This document shows, one piece after another, positions 32,364 to 40,704 of a DNA stretch of 56,432 nt (position 1 is the first letter of the stretch; every line of letters begins with the position of its first letter). A program made the position numbers and the translations under genes. The stretch comes from Clostridia bacterium (lineage in GTDB: Bacteria; Bacillota; Clostridia; Christensenellales; UBA1242). Under the pieces are notes generated by a model, which worked only from the letters and a program-made list of their open reading frames with translations, ran no database searches and was not told the DNA's origin. Where the stretch lies: positions 1-56,432 of the forward strand of contig JAFQFI010000045.1 in NCBI GenBank assembly GCA_017398655.1, given 5' to 3'.

Positions 32364-33662
32364 TTAAGAATTTTCTTTTGTATCTTTGTTTATTTCTACT
32401 TTATAACCAAATTTATTTATTATTTTTTCAAAGTCTTTTATAATATTTATTTCATTTTTGTCGTGATCTAACCAATCTTTTTGATTAAATATTTTTTTGG
32501 TTAATTCTATTTTTAGTTTGTCTTTTTCTTCTTTTTCTAATGAGGAAATAAACGCATCGAAGGTAGCCATTTCTAATTGCGTTTTTCTTAATTTTGTTTC
32601 TATTACTTTGCTTTTAGATGCTTGAATTGCACAATATCTTGCTACTGCTGCGACACCAATTGTTGCACACACTCTTGCAATTAAAGCAATATAATCTGTG
32701 TTAGAATATTTTGTAAAAACAAACCACCAAATTGATAAACCAACTAAAGCTAACATGCAAGCGATAGTTGCACCATACCAACAATTACTTTCTGTTTTAG
32801 CTTGGTCGGAATATTTTTGATATATATTGCTAAATGTTGCCCCTGCAACTTGACCTATTTTTTCTGTAGCACTAGCAAGTAATCCATCAATTTTATTAGT
32901 TGTTTCTGATTTCATATCTTCAATTGAAATTGACAAATCAGACAATTTTTTTTGTTTTTCTGTTTCAAATTCTGTGATTGATTTTGAAAGTTCAGAATTA
33001 AAATTTGTTTGAGTTTCTGCTATTTCTTTCTTTAAACTTATTAGTTGATTTGAATTTTCAGTTAAATATTTTGTTTGTTTTGCTAATAAATCATCTTGAA
33101 AGTTTTTTTGTTTGGTTTCATATTCTTTTATAAATGTTTCATATTTTAAGGAAAGTTCCTTTAATTGTTTTTCATATTCTAGTTTGTTGCTTTTAATAGA
33201 ATAATTAATTTCAGATGAATTTCTTGAAAAAGATTCAGTTTCTTGATTTAATTTTAATTGTATTTCTTTTATTTTAATTCTAGTTTCTTCTATATCTTTT
33301 TCTAGTAATGAAATATTTTTATTTACAGCACTTTGATAGCCCTGTAAATTTTGTTTTCCATTTGCATTATTTAAAAATGAAATGTGTTTGATGATATCAT
33401 ATAGGTAATTTTGATTAACATTATATTGTTTTGAATTTATATTTGTTTCAATACTATATAGAAGACTTGTAAGGTTATCTTCAATTGGCTTTACAAAATA
33501 TTTATCGTCACAATTTTCAACAGAATTAAGTAAATTGTTTAAAATTAAACTTATTTGATTTCTATATTCATATTGTTTTTCATCTACAATATTATTAAGT
33601 TTTTCGTTTATGGCTTGTATTTTAACTTTTATTTTACTTTTCATTTGTTTTGATTCTTCCAT
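32364..33662 (-). CDS. Coiled-coil protein with two membrane helices, cargo gene near attR
   Basis: A 432-aa protein. Residues about 100-270 form a long Glu/Lys/Gln-rich coiled coil. Two transmembrane helices lie at about 295-315 and 325-345, followed by a cytoplasmic tail of about 80 residues. AAGGAG precedes the ATG. No family is recognised. Genes at the attR end of integrative elements are often expressed in the integrated state and give the host a new trait, such as phage exclusion; a membrane-anchored coiled coil would fit, but there is no direct evidence. Confidence 0.5.
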   Translation of the reverse strand: MEESKQMKSKIKVKIQAINEKLNNIVDEKQYEYRNQISLILNNLLNSVENCDDKYFVKPIEDNLTSLLYSIETNINSKQYNVNQNYLYDIIKHISFLNNANGKQNLQGYQSAVNKNISLLEKDIEETRIKIKEIQLKLNQETESFSRNSSEINYSIKSNKLEYEKQLKELSLKYETFIKEYETKQKNFQDDLLAKQTKYLTENSNQLISLKKEIAETQTNFNSELSKSITEFETEKQKKLSDLSISIEDMKSETTNKIDGLLASATEKIGQVAGATFSNIYQKYSDQAKTESNCWYGATIACMLALVGLSIWWFVFTKYSNTDYIALIARVCATIGVAAVARYCAIQASKSKVIETKLRKTQLEMATFDAFISSLEKEEKDKLKIELTKKIFNQKDWLDHDKNEINIIKDFEKIINKFGYKVEINKDTKENS

Positions 33663-33902
33663 ATTTTTCTCCTTCTTAAATAAATTTTTGTTTGATTAAA
33701 TATATCGTTTATTATAAAAAATATTGATAATAGTATTATATCAACCTTTTAAAACATTTACAATATGTATATTAAAATTATTATTAAGTTTTAAAAAATA
33801 TAGATTTTATTAAAATATTGAATTTTAAGCTATGAAAGAATAAGATATTTCGAAATAGTTTTTAATCGGTTTAAATAGTATTGTTTTATAAAAATAGTGA
33901 AA
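33663..33902. promoter_or_regulatory. Upstream region of the cargo gene, with palindrome
   Basis: A palindrome TTGATA (33724-33729) / TATCAA (33739-33744) overlaps a leftward TATAAT (33740-33735), so it may be an operator over the promoter of the 432-aa gene. The rest of this A/T-rich stretch shows no coding sequence. Confidence 0.4.
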
Positions 33903-33945
33903 GTGTTGTCAATTGTTGTCAGTTTTTAAAAAATGTTGACAACAA
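33903..33945. repeat. Right arm-type integrase binding repeats
   Basis: GTGTTGTCAA (33903-33912) and TTGTTGTCAG (33913-33922) are direct copies of the left-end decamer; TTGACAACAA (33936-33945) is an inverted copy. They lie about 80 bp inside attR. Confidence 0.75.
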
Positions 33946-34023
33946 TAAAAAAAATTGCTTATAAAAACGTTTAAAATAAAGGGTTGTAGAGTGTTTGGCA
34001 CAAGTTTTTTTTAATGTATTTCT

Positions 34024-34069
34024 TTCTGATAAGGTGGGGGTCGGTGGTTCGAGTCCACTCAATCCTACC
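34024..34069 (+). repeat. attR (46-bp copy of the tRNA-Ile 3' end)
   Basis: Identical to 2375-2420. It lacks the 5' half of the tRNA and so is not functional. It marks the right end of the element. Confidence 0.9.
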
Positions 34070-34238
34070 AAGTAGAGTCACTCAAACGAGTGACTTTATT
34101 TTTTATTTTATCCCCACCAGCAAAACTATGTTTTGCTAATTTGGCAAAGCCAAATTTTATCAGGGTGGAAGCCCTGTTAGCATGCGCAAACACGCACCAC
34201 CCTTAACGGGCTTAAACACTTCACTTCGTTGCGTGTTT
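34070..34238. other. Palindrome-rich spacer between two tRNA-Ile fragments
   Basis: Starts with a terminator (AGTCACTC AAAC GAGTGACT, then T run) nearly identical to that at 34285-34318. It then holds several hairpins: AGCAAAAC/GTTTTGCT, AATTTGGC/GCCAAATT, AAACACGC (34183-34190)/GCGTGTTT, and fragments matching the tRNA-Ile anticodon arm (TATCAGGGTGG inverted, GCACCACCCT direct). It is probably the remnant of an earlier integration. No coding sequence. Confidence 0.5.
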
Positions 34239-34280
34239 ATAAGGTGGGGGTCGGTGGTTCGAGTCCACTCAATCCTACCA
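34239..34280 (+). repeat. Second right-hand tRNA-Ile 3' fragment (42 bp)
   Basis: Identical to the tRNA-Ile 3' end from ATAAGG to CCA. Together with the following terminator it repeats 34028-34102 almost exactly. It is most likely the original chromosomal end, or the attR of an older element. Confidence 0.85.
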
Positions 34281-34284
34281 TAGT

Positions 34285-34318
34285 AAAGTCACTCAAACGA
34301 GTGGCTTTATTTTTTTTA
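34285..34318 (+). terminator. Original terminator of tRNA-Ile
   Basis: AAAGTCACTC pairs with GAGTGGCTTT (one G-U) around AAAC, followed by T8. It now serves no intact tRNA. Confidence 0.75.
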
Positions 34319-34327
34319 TAAAAAGTG

Positions 34328-34357
34328 TTGACAAGATAATTGTTTATTTAATATACT
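34328..34357 (+). promoter_or_regulatory. Promoter of the leader ORF and permease
   Basis: TTGACA (34328-34333), 18 nt, TATACT (34352-34357). The leader ORF starts 26 nt beyond the -10 box. Confidence 0.65.
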
Positions 34358-34382
34358 GCCATTGTAAGGAAAATAATTTGAT

Positions 34383-34481
34383 ATGACAAAATTAAATGTT
34401 TTTGCAGTTCTTTATAGAGTTATTAACATTGTCTTTTATGCACTTAAAGGACAAAATTTTGTTGTGTCAAAAATAGGTTAA
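34383..34481 (+). CDS. 32-residue leader peptide or small protein
   Basis: The short frame encodes MTKLNVFAVLYRVINIVFYA and a further 12 residues ending KIG. AAGGA lies 10-11 nt upstream. It sits between a promoter and a strong terminator, which in turn precedes the amino-acid permease gene. This arrangement could be an attenuator, although no run of one amino-acid codon is present. It could also be a small membrane protein. Confidence 0.4.
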   Translation: MTKLNVFAVLYRVINIVFYALKGQNFVVSKIG

Positions 34482-34519
34482 GGTTTTATAGCAAGAATTA
34501 AAAATAATAAAACTAAAAC

Positions 34520-34558
34520 ATTTAAATTACCTGTTTTTGCAACAGGTAATTTTTTTTA
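34520..34558 (+). terminator. Terminator upstream of the permease gene
   Basis: ATTACCTGTT (34526-34535) pairs with AACAGGTAAT (34541-34550), followed by T8. It is 64 nt before the permease ATG, so it either ends the leader transcript or attenuates permease expression. Confidence 0.88.
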
Positions 34559-34621
34559 AATAAATAACTGCAAAATGCTTTCTTACAAAAAAGACAAAAA
34601 TTAAAAAAGGAAAAAGGAAAA

Positions 34622-36199
34622 ATGGAACAAAATGGATTAAAAAAGAAATACGGACTATTTACAGCAATTGCTATGGTTATTGGTATTGTTATTGGTAGTG
34701 GTGTTTTCTTTAAGGCACAAAACATTTTAGATGCTACCGGTGGAAATATGTGGACAGGTATTCTTGCTTGGATTATTGGTGGTATTGCTATGGTTATTTG
34801 TGCTTGTGCTTTTGCAGTAATTGCAACTAAGCACGAAAAAACAAATGGTGCAATTGACTATGCTGAGGCAACTTGTGGTAAGAAATATTCTTACTATATG
34901 GGTTGGTTTATGGCAACAATTTATTATCCTGCAATGACTTCGGTTTTAGCTTGGGTAAGTGCAAGATATTTTTGCGAATTAGTTGGTTGGGATATTGCTG
35001 GTGCAGAATGTATGACTATTGCAGGAACATTACTTGTAAGTTCTTTTGTACTTAACTCTTTAGCACCAAAAATTTCTGGTAAATTTCAAATTTCTACAAC
35101 AATTATTAAGTTAATACCACTTTTAATTATGATTGTTGTAGGTACTATTTACGGTTTAGCAACTGGTATTACTGTAGAAAACTTTACTGCTGCTACAAAC
35201 GCTGCAACAGGCGATAGTGGCTTATTTAAAGCAATTGTTGCTACTGCTTTTGCTTACGAAGGTTGGATTGTTGCAACTTCTATTAACTCAGAGATTAAAG
35301 ATTCTAAAAAGAATTTACCAAAAGCTTTATTATGGGGCTCTATTGTAATTATTGCAATTTATATTTTATACTTTATTGGCGTTGCTGGTGCTGCTTCAAC
35401 TGCAGACCTTGCTGCATCTGGGGTTACCCTTGCTGTTAATAATATTTTTGGTAATATTGGTGGAACAATTTTAACTGTTTTTGTTATGGTTTCTTGCTTA
35501 GGTACTTTAAATGGTTTAACAATGGGTTCTACAAGAGCTATGTATGGTATTGCAACACGTGATTGTGGACCAAAACCAGATACGTTTAAAAATATTGACA
35601 GCAAAACAGATATGCCTGCAAACTCTTGCTTTATTGGTTTGTTGTGTTGCTCTTTATGGTTGTTATATTTCTACGGCGCTATAATTACTGAAATTGGTGG
35701 AAACACCCCTTGGTTTGGTTTATTTAGTTTTGATAGTTCAGAACTTCCTATTATTACTATTTATGCTTTTTATATTCCTATCTTTATCAATTGGATGAGA
35801 AAAGAAAAAGAAGAAAGCAAATTTAGAAGATTTGTTTTACCTATTATGGCAATATGTGCTTGTGTATTTATGGTTTTCTGTGCAATTATGGGTCATGGTG
35901 TTTTCCCTTGCCAAGCTGCTGCAGAAAGTGGAGAATTTTCCTTCCCAGTATTATTCTACTTAATTGTTTTTGCTGTTATCATGGCTTTGGGTTGGGTATT
36001 AGATTTAAAAAATAAAAACAAATCAAATGACCTTTTAACAGAAAAAGTTGCTGTTGAAAATAAAGAAGAAAATATTGAAAAAAGCAAAGAAAATCAAGAA
36101 GAATTAAAAAAACAAGACGAAGATAACGCTAAACAAGAAGTTTTGGAAACAACAAAACAATCAAAAGAAAAAAAGTCAAAGCTAAAAGAGAAAAAATAA
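34622..36199 (+). CDS. Amino-acid permease, APC family
   Basis: A 525-aa integral membrane protein with about 12 predicted helices. The N-terminus has the APC signature GLFTAIAMVIGIVIGSGVFF with the unwound GSG of helix 1, and FAYEGWIVATSINSEIKD follows helix 6, as in the LAT/y+LAT-like and serine/threonine exchanger group. It would import or exchange amino acids; the substrate cannot be told. The last 65 residues are a Lys/Glu-rich cytoplasmic tail not usual for the family. It is transcribed alone, behind a possible attenuator, and is followed by a terminator. Confidence 0.85.
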   Translation: MEQNGLKKKYGLFTAIAMVIGIVIGSGVFFKAQNILDATGGNMWTGILAWIIGGIAMVICACAFAVIATKHEKTNGAIDYAEATCGKKYSYYMGWFMATIYYPAMTSVLAWVSARYFCELVGWDIAGAECMTIAGTLLVSSFVLNSLAPKISGKFQISTTIIKLIPLLIMIVVGTIYGLATGITVENFTAATNAATGDSGLFKAIVATAFAYEGWIVATSINSEIKDSKKNLPKALLWGSIVIIAIYILYFIGVAGAASTADLAASGVTLAVNNIFGNIGGTILTVFVMVSCLGTLNGLTMGSTRAMYGIATRDCGPKPDTFKNIDSKTDMPANSCFIGLLCCSLWLLYFYGAIITEIGGNTPWFGLFSFDSSELPIITIYAFYIPIFINWMRKEKEESKFRRFVLPIMAICACVFMVFCAIMGHGVFPCQAAAESGEFSFPVLFYLIVFAVIMALGWVLDLKNKNKSNDLLTEKVAVENKEENIEKSKENQEELKKQDEDNAKQEVLETTKQSKEKKSKLKEKK

Positions 36200-36209
36200 A
36201 ATAAGTATT

Positions 36210-36246
36210 AAAAGCCGGTAAATAGCGATATTTACTGGTTTTTTTA
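36210..36246 (+). terminator. Terminator of the permease gene
   Basis: AAGCCGGTAAATA pairs with TATTTACTGGTTT with one mismatch, followed by T residues. Confidence 0.75.
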
Positions 36247-36328
36247 TGAAATAATTATTTATATAATTTGATTTGCTATGTATTTTTGTGTTAAAATTAT
36301 ACTAACAAAATATGAGGAGATATTTTTT

Positions 36329-37681
36329 ATGGCAGAAGAAAAACAACCAAAAGCCAAACCTTCTTTTAAAAATTTTGTAAAAAGTTTGTTTGGCGATAAA
36401 TTTAAAGGACTTTCTGAAGAAGATACTCAAAGAGTTTTATCAGAATTAGGCAGTTTAGAACAAGATTTGTTAGCAGAAGTAAATGCTCTTGCAGGCACAG
36501 ACCCAAATGCAGCAGACAAATTGGCTGCTCAAATTGCTAAAACCTCAGGTATTACTTTTGAAAGTTTTGAAACAGGAAACGGTGGAAAAGGTTTTGTTCT
36601 TGTTGATACAACAGGAAAGAGAAGAGGTGGGGCATTTCCTACAAGAGAAAATGCTCAAGCAGGTAGAATAGATGATAAAACATCAGTTCAAGGTGATGCT
36701 TTTATTAGCAGAAATGATGTTGTTAAAACCATTAAAGGTTTAGGTAAACTTGCAGGAAACGAACATTTAACTGAAAGACTTACAAGTGTTATTCACGAAA
36801 AAAGTCAAGCATTGCAAGAAGTTGTAACGGTTGAATCTACTAAATTTGAAGTTAAATTACCAAAAGCCCTTACAACAACTGCAGTTGCATTTTTGTTGGG
36901 CGCAGCACTTTTAGGTACAGCAATTGGCTTGGCTCCAAAAGCACCAAGTCCAACACCAACACCAGATACACAAATTGTTTATGTTGATAAATATATTGAA
37001 GTTGATAGAGAAGATGTTATAACTATTACAGACCTTGCAGAACGACTTATGGAAGATGCAGATGATTTAGTTGATGAATATGGCGACACAGCTCAATTAA
37101 TAAAAGCATACAAACAAGAAGAATGGCAAGAATATAAATTGGCAGGAAAACCAACAGAAACACAACAGGGTAGACAAGATCTTGAAGCTACTTTGGAAGC
37201 CAGATTACAAACTCAAGATGGTTTTAATCAAAGAATGGAAGCAATTGAAAAGGGTCGTGCAGACGGTACTTTATCAGAAAGAGATTATGCTTTAGAAGTA
37301 TTAAAATTAAATAGAGATATTCATCAAGCAACAGCACAATTAAAAGGTGACGAAGTTGTTGCTCTTGATGGAGTTATTGGTGGTTTGCAAGTTCACTTGG
37401 GTTACTACAATCAACAAGGTTGGGCTGATGATACTCATGCAACACAAACTAGAAGATATGAAAACACAAAAGAAGCTTCAGAAGGAACAATTGAAAGTTC
37501 TACAGAATTAGCTGCTCAATATGATTATGTAATTGCACAAATGGAAGCAAATCCAGATATGACACCAGAAGCAGCTGCAACACTTTTACAAGAAACTATG
37601 AAGAATGGTGTTCCACAAGCAGCTCAAAATACTGTTGCAGAAAGTGGAACTGCTGCTGATGCAGGTGCTGTTCAAGAATAA
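36329..37681 (+). CDS. Hypothetical membrane-anchored protein, Ala/Gln/Glu-rich
   Basis: A 450-aa protein. The ATG at 36329 follows GAGGAGA; an open frame from 36278 has no site. The first 180 residues are probably cytoplasmic, one transmembrane helix is at about 183-203, followed by a Pro/Thr linker (APSPTPTPDT) and a helical Glu/Gln/Ala-rich exterior domain. It contains KEASEGTIESSTELAAQYDY near the C-terminus but no named domain. Higher Ala and Gln content than neighbours. Followed by a small gene 22 nt away. Function unknown. Confidence 0.55.
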   Translation: MAEEKQPKAKPSFKNFVKSLFGDKFKGLSEEDTQRVLSELGSLEQDLLAEVNALAGTDPNAADKLAAQIAKTSGITFESFETGNGGKGFVLVDTTGKRRGGAFPTRENAQAGRIDDKTSVQGDAFISRNDVVKTIKGLGKLAGNEHLTERLTSVIHEKSQALQEVVTVESTKFEVKLPKALTTTAVAFLLGAALLGTAIGLAPKAPSPTPTPDTQIVYVDKYIEVDREDVITITDLAERLMEDADDLVDEYGDTAQLIKAYKQEEWQEYKLAGKPTETQQGRQDLEATLEARLQTQDGFNQRMEAIEKGRADGTLSERDYALEVLKLNRDIHQATAQLKGDEVVALDGVIGGLQVHLGYYNQQGWADDTHATQTRRYENTKEASEGTIESSTELAAQYDYVIAQMEANPDMTPEAAATLLQETMKNGVPQAAQNTVAESGTAADAGAVQE

Positions 37682-37703
37682 TTTTTTAAGGAGATAAACA
37701 AAA

Positions 37704-37931
37704 ATGGAAGTAGGAAATACTTGTAAAATTAATGGTATAGAATATATTGTTCTTGCAACTTTTGAAAAATATTCAATGCTTTTAAATAATTCAGAATCTG
37801 AAATAAATGGTTCTGGTAATGTAATTATTGTTGAAGATATTGATGGAAAAAATGCAAAGGTTATTAAAGATAAAATGACAATTGCATATGTTGTTCAACA
37901 AATTTTAAAAGACGAAGACAATAACAAATAA
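37704..37931 (+). CDS. Hypothetical small protein
   Basis: A 75-aa soluble, probably beta-rich protein with AAGGAG 9 nt upstream. It follows the membrane-anchored protein by 22 nt, so the two form an operon. No family is recognised. Confidence 0.5.
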   Translation: MEVGNTCKINGIEYIVLATFEKYSMLLNNSESEINGSGNVIIVEDIDGKNAKVIKDKMTIAYVVQQILKDEDNNK

Positions 37932-37942
37932 TTTAATAAAAC

Positions 37943-37981
37943 AAAAAAAGACATACCTAAAAAAAGGTATGTCTTTTTTTT
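37943..37981. terminator. Terminator between convergent genes
   Basis: AAAAAAGACATACC and GGTATGTCTTTTTT form a 14-bp stem with a short A-rich loop and T run. Confidence 0.92.
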
Positions 37982-37998
37982 AATTAAATTTTAATTGT

Positions 37999-38400
37999 TT
38001 AAAAATCTTTTATAGTTATTGTTGTTAAAAATTGGTCTTCATAATAAACAGAAACAGAGTCGCCTACATTTAAATCTTCGTTGTTACTTACTGTAAATGA
38101 CCATTTGCGATATTTGTTTGCGGTATACTCTGTTGGGTCTTCTGCATGTTCAATAATTATTTCATTTTTAATTTTAAAAATTACTTTTGAAAAATCAAAT
38201 GTTTTTGTTTCGCTAGTTGTATTTTGTACTCCAATTTCTACATTGTAGTATCCACCATGGACATGAAATACAGCAACAGATTGAATTTCACAGCCATCAA
38301 TTGTTGCAAGTGGTTTAGGGCTGTTGCCACAGCCACCAAAAATTAAACAAAGTGGCATAATTAATACAAGTAAAAGTGAATAAATAAATTTCTTTTTCAT
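37999..38400 (-). CDS. Putative lipoprotein
   Basis: A 133-aa protein with an N-terminal signal peptide (KKK then a hydrophobic core, residues 5-22) ending in IFGGC, a lipobox-like site with the acylated Cys at about residue 24. The mature 110 residues look like an Ig-like or DUF4352-type beta sandwich (VGVQNTTSETKTFDF-like IGVQNTTSETKTFDF). It would be anchored to the outer face of the membrane. AAGGAG precedes the ATG. Function unknown. Confidence 0.6.
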   Translation of the reverse strand: MKKKFIYSLLLVLIMPLCLIFGGCGNSPKPLATIDGCEIQSVAVFHVHGGYYNVEIGVQNTTSETKTFDFSKVIFKIKNEIIIEHAEDPTEYTANKYRKWSFTVSNNEDLNVGDSVSVYYEDQFLTTITIKDF

Positions 38401-38631
38401 AAATTTTTCTCCTTAATATAAAAAGGTTAATAAAATATTTAGTTATTGTCAAATTTTGAACTTAGTTTTTATAAAAATTTAATTTATTTTGTTTATTAGT
38501 TAGGCAAAAAAAATTGGGTGTGATAAAATAAAATTGTTAAGTATAAATATTTTAAGGAGATATTTTTAACAGCAAGGTTTTTTAGGGTTTTTAGAAAATT
38601 TTGCAAAAATAAAAAAAGAAGGGGAAAGTAT

Positions 38632-40683
38632 ATGGATAAAAAATATGAAGCTTTATTTACGCCTTGGAAAGTAGGCAATGTGGAAATTAAAAACCGTATT
38701 GTTATGTGCCCAATGGGTGGTACATCATTATTTGGTTGGATGGGTCCACAAAAATTTAACAAAGAAGCAGCAAGTATGTTTTTAAACATTGCAAAAAATG
38801 GCTGTGGATTGGTTATTCCGGGTATTGCACCACTTAGGAATATGCTTGGTAACAAATGGTTGTACAAAGTAAAAGGTGCTTTTAAAGATTTAAAAGTTTG
38901 GATGGAAGAGTTCCATAAAACAGGTGCAAAATTGTTTGTACAATTGACTGCTGGTTTTGGTAGGTCATTTTCTATTCCAAATGGCATGGCTGCTATTGTT
39001 AAAAATAAATTTTTAAGCAAACTTATTAAACCTATTTTTGATTTTGACAGATTGCTTGCTGCACCAAGTGCACTTCCAGCAAGATGGTACCCAGAACACA
39101 CTGTAAGAGCAATGACTGTTGAAGAAATTAAAGGTTTGGTAAAAGGTTATGCTTTAACAGCAAAAAAATTAAAAGAAGCAGGCGTTGATGGCGTTGAAGT
39201 TCACGCTGTTCACGAAGGTTATTTAATTGACCAATTTACAACAAAATATACAAATAACAGAACTGACGAATATGGTGGAAGTTTTGAAAACAGATACAGA
39301 TTCCCTGTAGAAATTGTTAAAGCAATTAAAGCAGAGTGTGGAGAAGATTTCCCTGTTTCTGTAAGATATTCTGCTTTAAGCAAAACAAAAGATTTTTGCG
39401 TAGGTGCTTTACCGGGCGAAGAATATAAAGAAGTTGGTAGAGATATGGAAGAAAGCGAAAAAGCAGTTAAATACTTGCAAGACGCTGGATATGATATGTT
39501 AAATACCGACAATGGAACATATGATGCATGGTATTGGGCACACCCACCTGTATATATGCCAGAAAACTGCAACTTGGAAGATGTTGCTCATGTTAAAAAA
39601 TTCTGCGATATTCCAGTTGTTTGTGCAGGAAAAATGGAACCTGAAACTGCTGCAAAAGCAATTAAAGAAGGCAGAATTGATGGTATGGGTGTTGCAAGAC
39701 AATTCTTAGTAGATAACGAATGGATTACAAAACTTCAAGAAGATAGATTGGAAGATATTATGCCATGTATTCATTGTCATAATGGTTGCTTCCCACTTGC
39801 TCATTACAAAGGTGTTGCTTGTGACACTCCTCTTCATGATACAATTCATATGGCAAGATGTGCTTTAAATCCACAAACTATGGATCATGGTAAATATGAT
39901 TTTAAACCAGCAAAAAAATCTAAGAAGATTGCCATTATTGGTGGTGGTATTGCAGGTATGGAAGCTGCAAGAGTTTGCAAAATGCGTGGACATTTACCTA
40001 CAATTTATGAAAAATCAGATAAATTGGGTGGTGTATTTATTGCTGCTGCTGCACCAGAGTTTAAACGCAAAGATAAAGAGTTGATTGCTTGGTACAGAAG
40101 ACAAATGGAAAAACTTGACATTGAAGTTAAGCTTAACACAGAAGTTGCAGATATTTCAAAACTTGATGCAGACGAAATTATTGTTGCAACTGGTTCTACA
40201 AAACGCAAACTTCGTATGCCGGGGGCAGAAAGAGCAATTGATGCTGTTGACTACTTGTTGGGCGAAAAAGAAGTTGGTAAAAATGTTGTAATTATTGGTG
40301 GTGGTTTAACTGGTTGTGAAGTTGCTTACGATTTACACTTAAAAGGCAAAAATCCTATTATTGTTGAAGTAAGAAATGATTTAATGGCAGTACCGGGTAT
40401 TTGTCTTGCAAATACAAGTTATTTAAGAGATTATTTTAACTGGAAAAAAGTTCCTGTTTATCTTGAAAGTTCTGTTGCAGAAATTAAAGATAAAACAGTT
40501 GTAGTAAAAACAAAAGACGGGGAAGAAGAAGTTAAGGCAGATAGCATTATTTTGGCAATTGGTTATAATCCAAACCCTGTTACTCCTAAAGCTAAAAATG
40601 TTCATATTGTTGGTGATGCAAATGGCATTGGCAACCTTCGCACAGTTATCTGGGGCGTTTGGGATAAATGTATGAAAATTTAA
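38632..40683 (+). CDS. NADH:flavin oxidoreductase / 2,4-dienoyl-CoA reductase-like (OYE family)
   Basis: A 683-aa enzyme. Residues about 1-370 form the FMN-binding TIM barrel of the Old Yellow Enzyme family. A 4Fe-4S cluster follows, with CIHCHNGC (from about 378), a further Cys near 397 and RCALNP near 411. The C-terminal half binds FAD and NAD(P)H (IIGGGIAGMEAA at about 434, IIGGGLTGCEVAY at about 550). Electrons would pass from NAD(P)H through FAD and FeS to FMN to reduce an activated double bond. GAAGGGG precedes the ATG. It is cotranscribed with an aconitase X pair, 21 nt downstream. Confidence 0.85.
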   Translation: MDKKYEALFTPWKVGNVEIKNRIVMCPMGGTSLFGWMGPQKFNKEAASMFLNIAKNGCGLVIPGIAPLRNMLGNKWLYKVKGAFKDLKVWMEEFHKTGAKLFVQLTAGFGRSFSIPNGMAAIVKNKFLSKLIKPIFDFDRLLAAPSALPARWYPEHTVRAMTVEEIKGLVKGYALTAKKLKEAGVDGVEVHAVHEGYLIDQFTTKYTNNRTDEYGGSFENRYRFPVEIVKAIKAECGEDFPVSVRYSALSKTKDFCVGALPGEEYKEVGRDMEESEKAVKYLQDAGYDMLNTDNGTYDAWYWAHPPVYMPENCNLEDVAHVKKFCDIPVVCAGKMEPETAAKAIKEGRIDGMGVARQFLVDNEWITKLQEDRLEDIMPCIHCHNGCFPLAHYKGVACDTPLHDTIHMARCALNPQTMDHGKYDFKPAKKSKKIAIIGGGIAGMEAARVCKMRGHLPTIYEKSDKLGGVFIAAAAPEFKRKDKELIAWYRRQMEKLDIEVKLNTEVADISKLDADEIIVATGSTKRKLRMPGAERAIDAVDYLLGEKEVGKNVVIIGGGLTGCEVAYDLHLKGKNPIIVEVRNDLMAVPGICLANTSYLRDYFNWKKVPVYLESSVAEIKDKTVVVKTKDGEEEVKADSIILAIGYNPNPVTPKAKNVHIVGDANGIGNLRTVIWGVWDKCMKI

Positions 40684-40704
40684 TTGAGGGGAGAATTTAA
40701 AAAT

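Larger units (their letters stand above)
2375..34069. mobile_element. Integrated inovirus-like / ICE-like chimeric element, about 31.65 kb
   Basis: The element lies between perfect 46-bp direct repeats (2375-2420 and 34024-34069) at the 3' end of tRNA-Ile. Left to right it carries integrase and excisionase, a regulatory region with an SOS promoter, early HTH genes, a filamentous-phage-like module (candidate ssDNA-binding protein, coat-like proteins, adhesin, Zot-like ATPase, HUH Rep, hairpins), RHS and tail-fibre-like cargo, a repressor/ImmA switch, and a leftward block with PcfJ, PcfK and ArdA homologues. No terminase, capsid, portal, relaxase or coupling protein is seen. The boundaries are read directly; the phage type is inferred from Zot, Rep, small coat-like genes and gene order. 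Confidence 0.85.

Noticed and set aside
2375..34069. Interpretation as a defective tailed prophage
   Set aside because: No terminase, portal, capsid, tape-measure, lysin or holin gene is present; only fibre-like genes occur, and Zot, Rep and coat-like genes point elsewhere.
34187..34280. A tRNA-Ile interrupted by an intron-like insert in the anticodon loop (GCACCACCCT ... TAAGGTGG)
   Set aside because: The 5' part is incomplete and further interrupted, and the insert is too short for a group I intron; att-site remnants explain it better.
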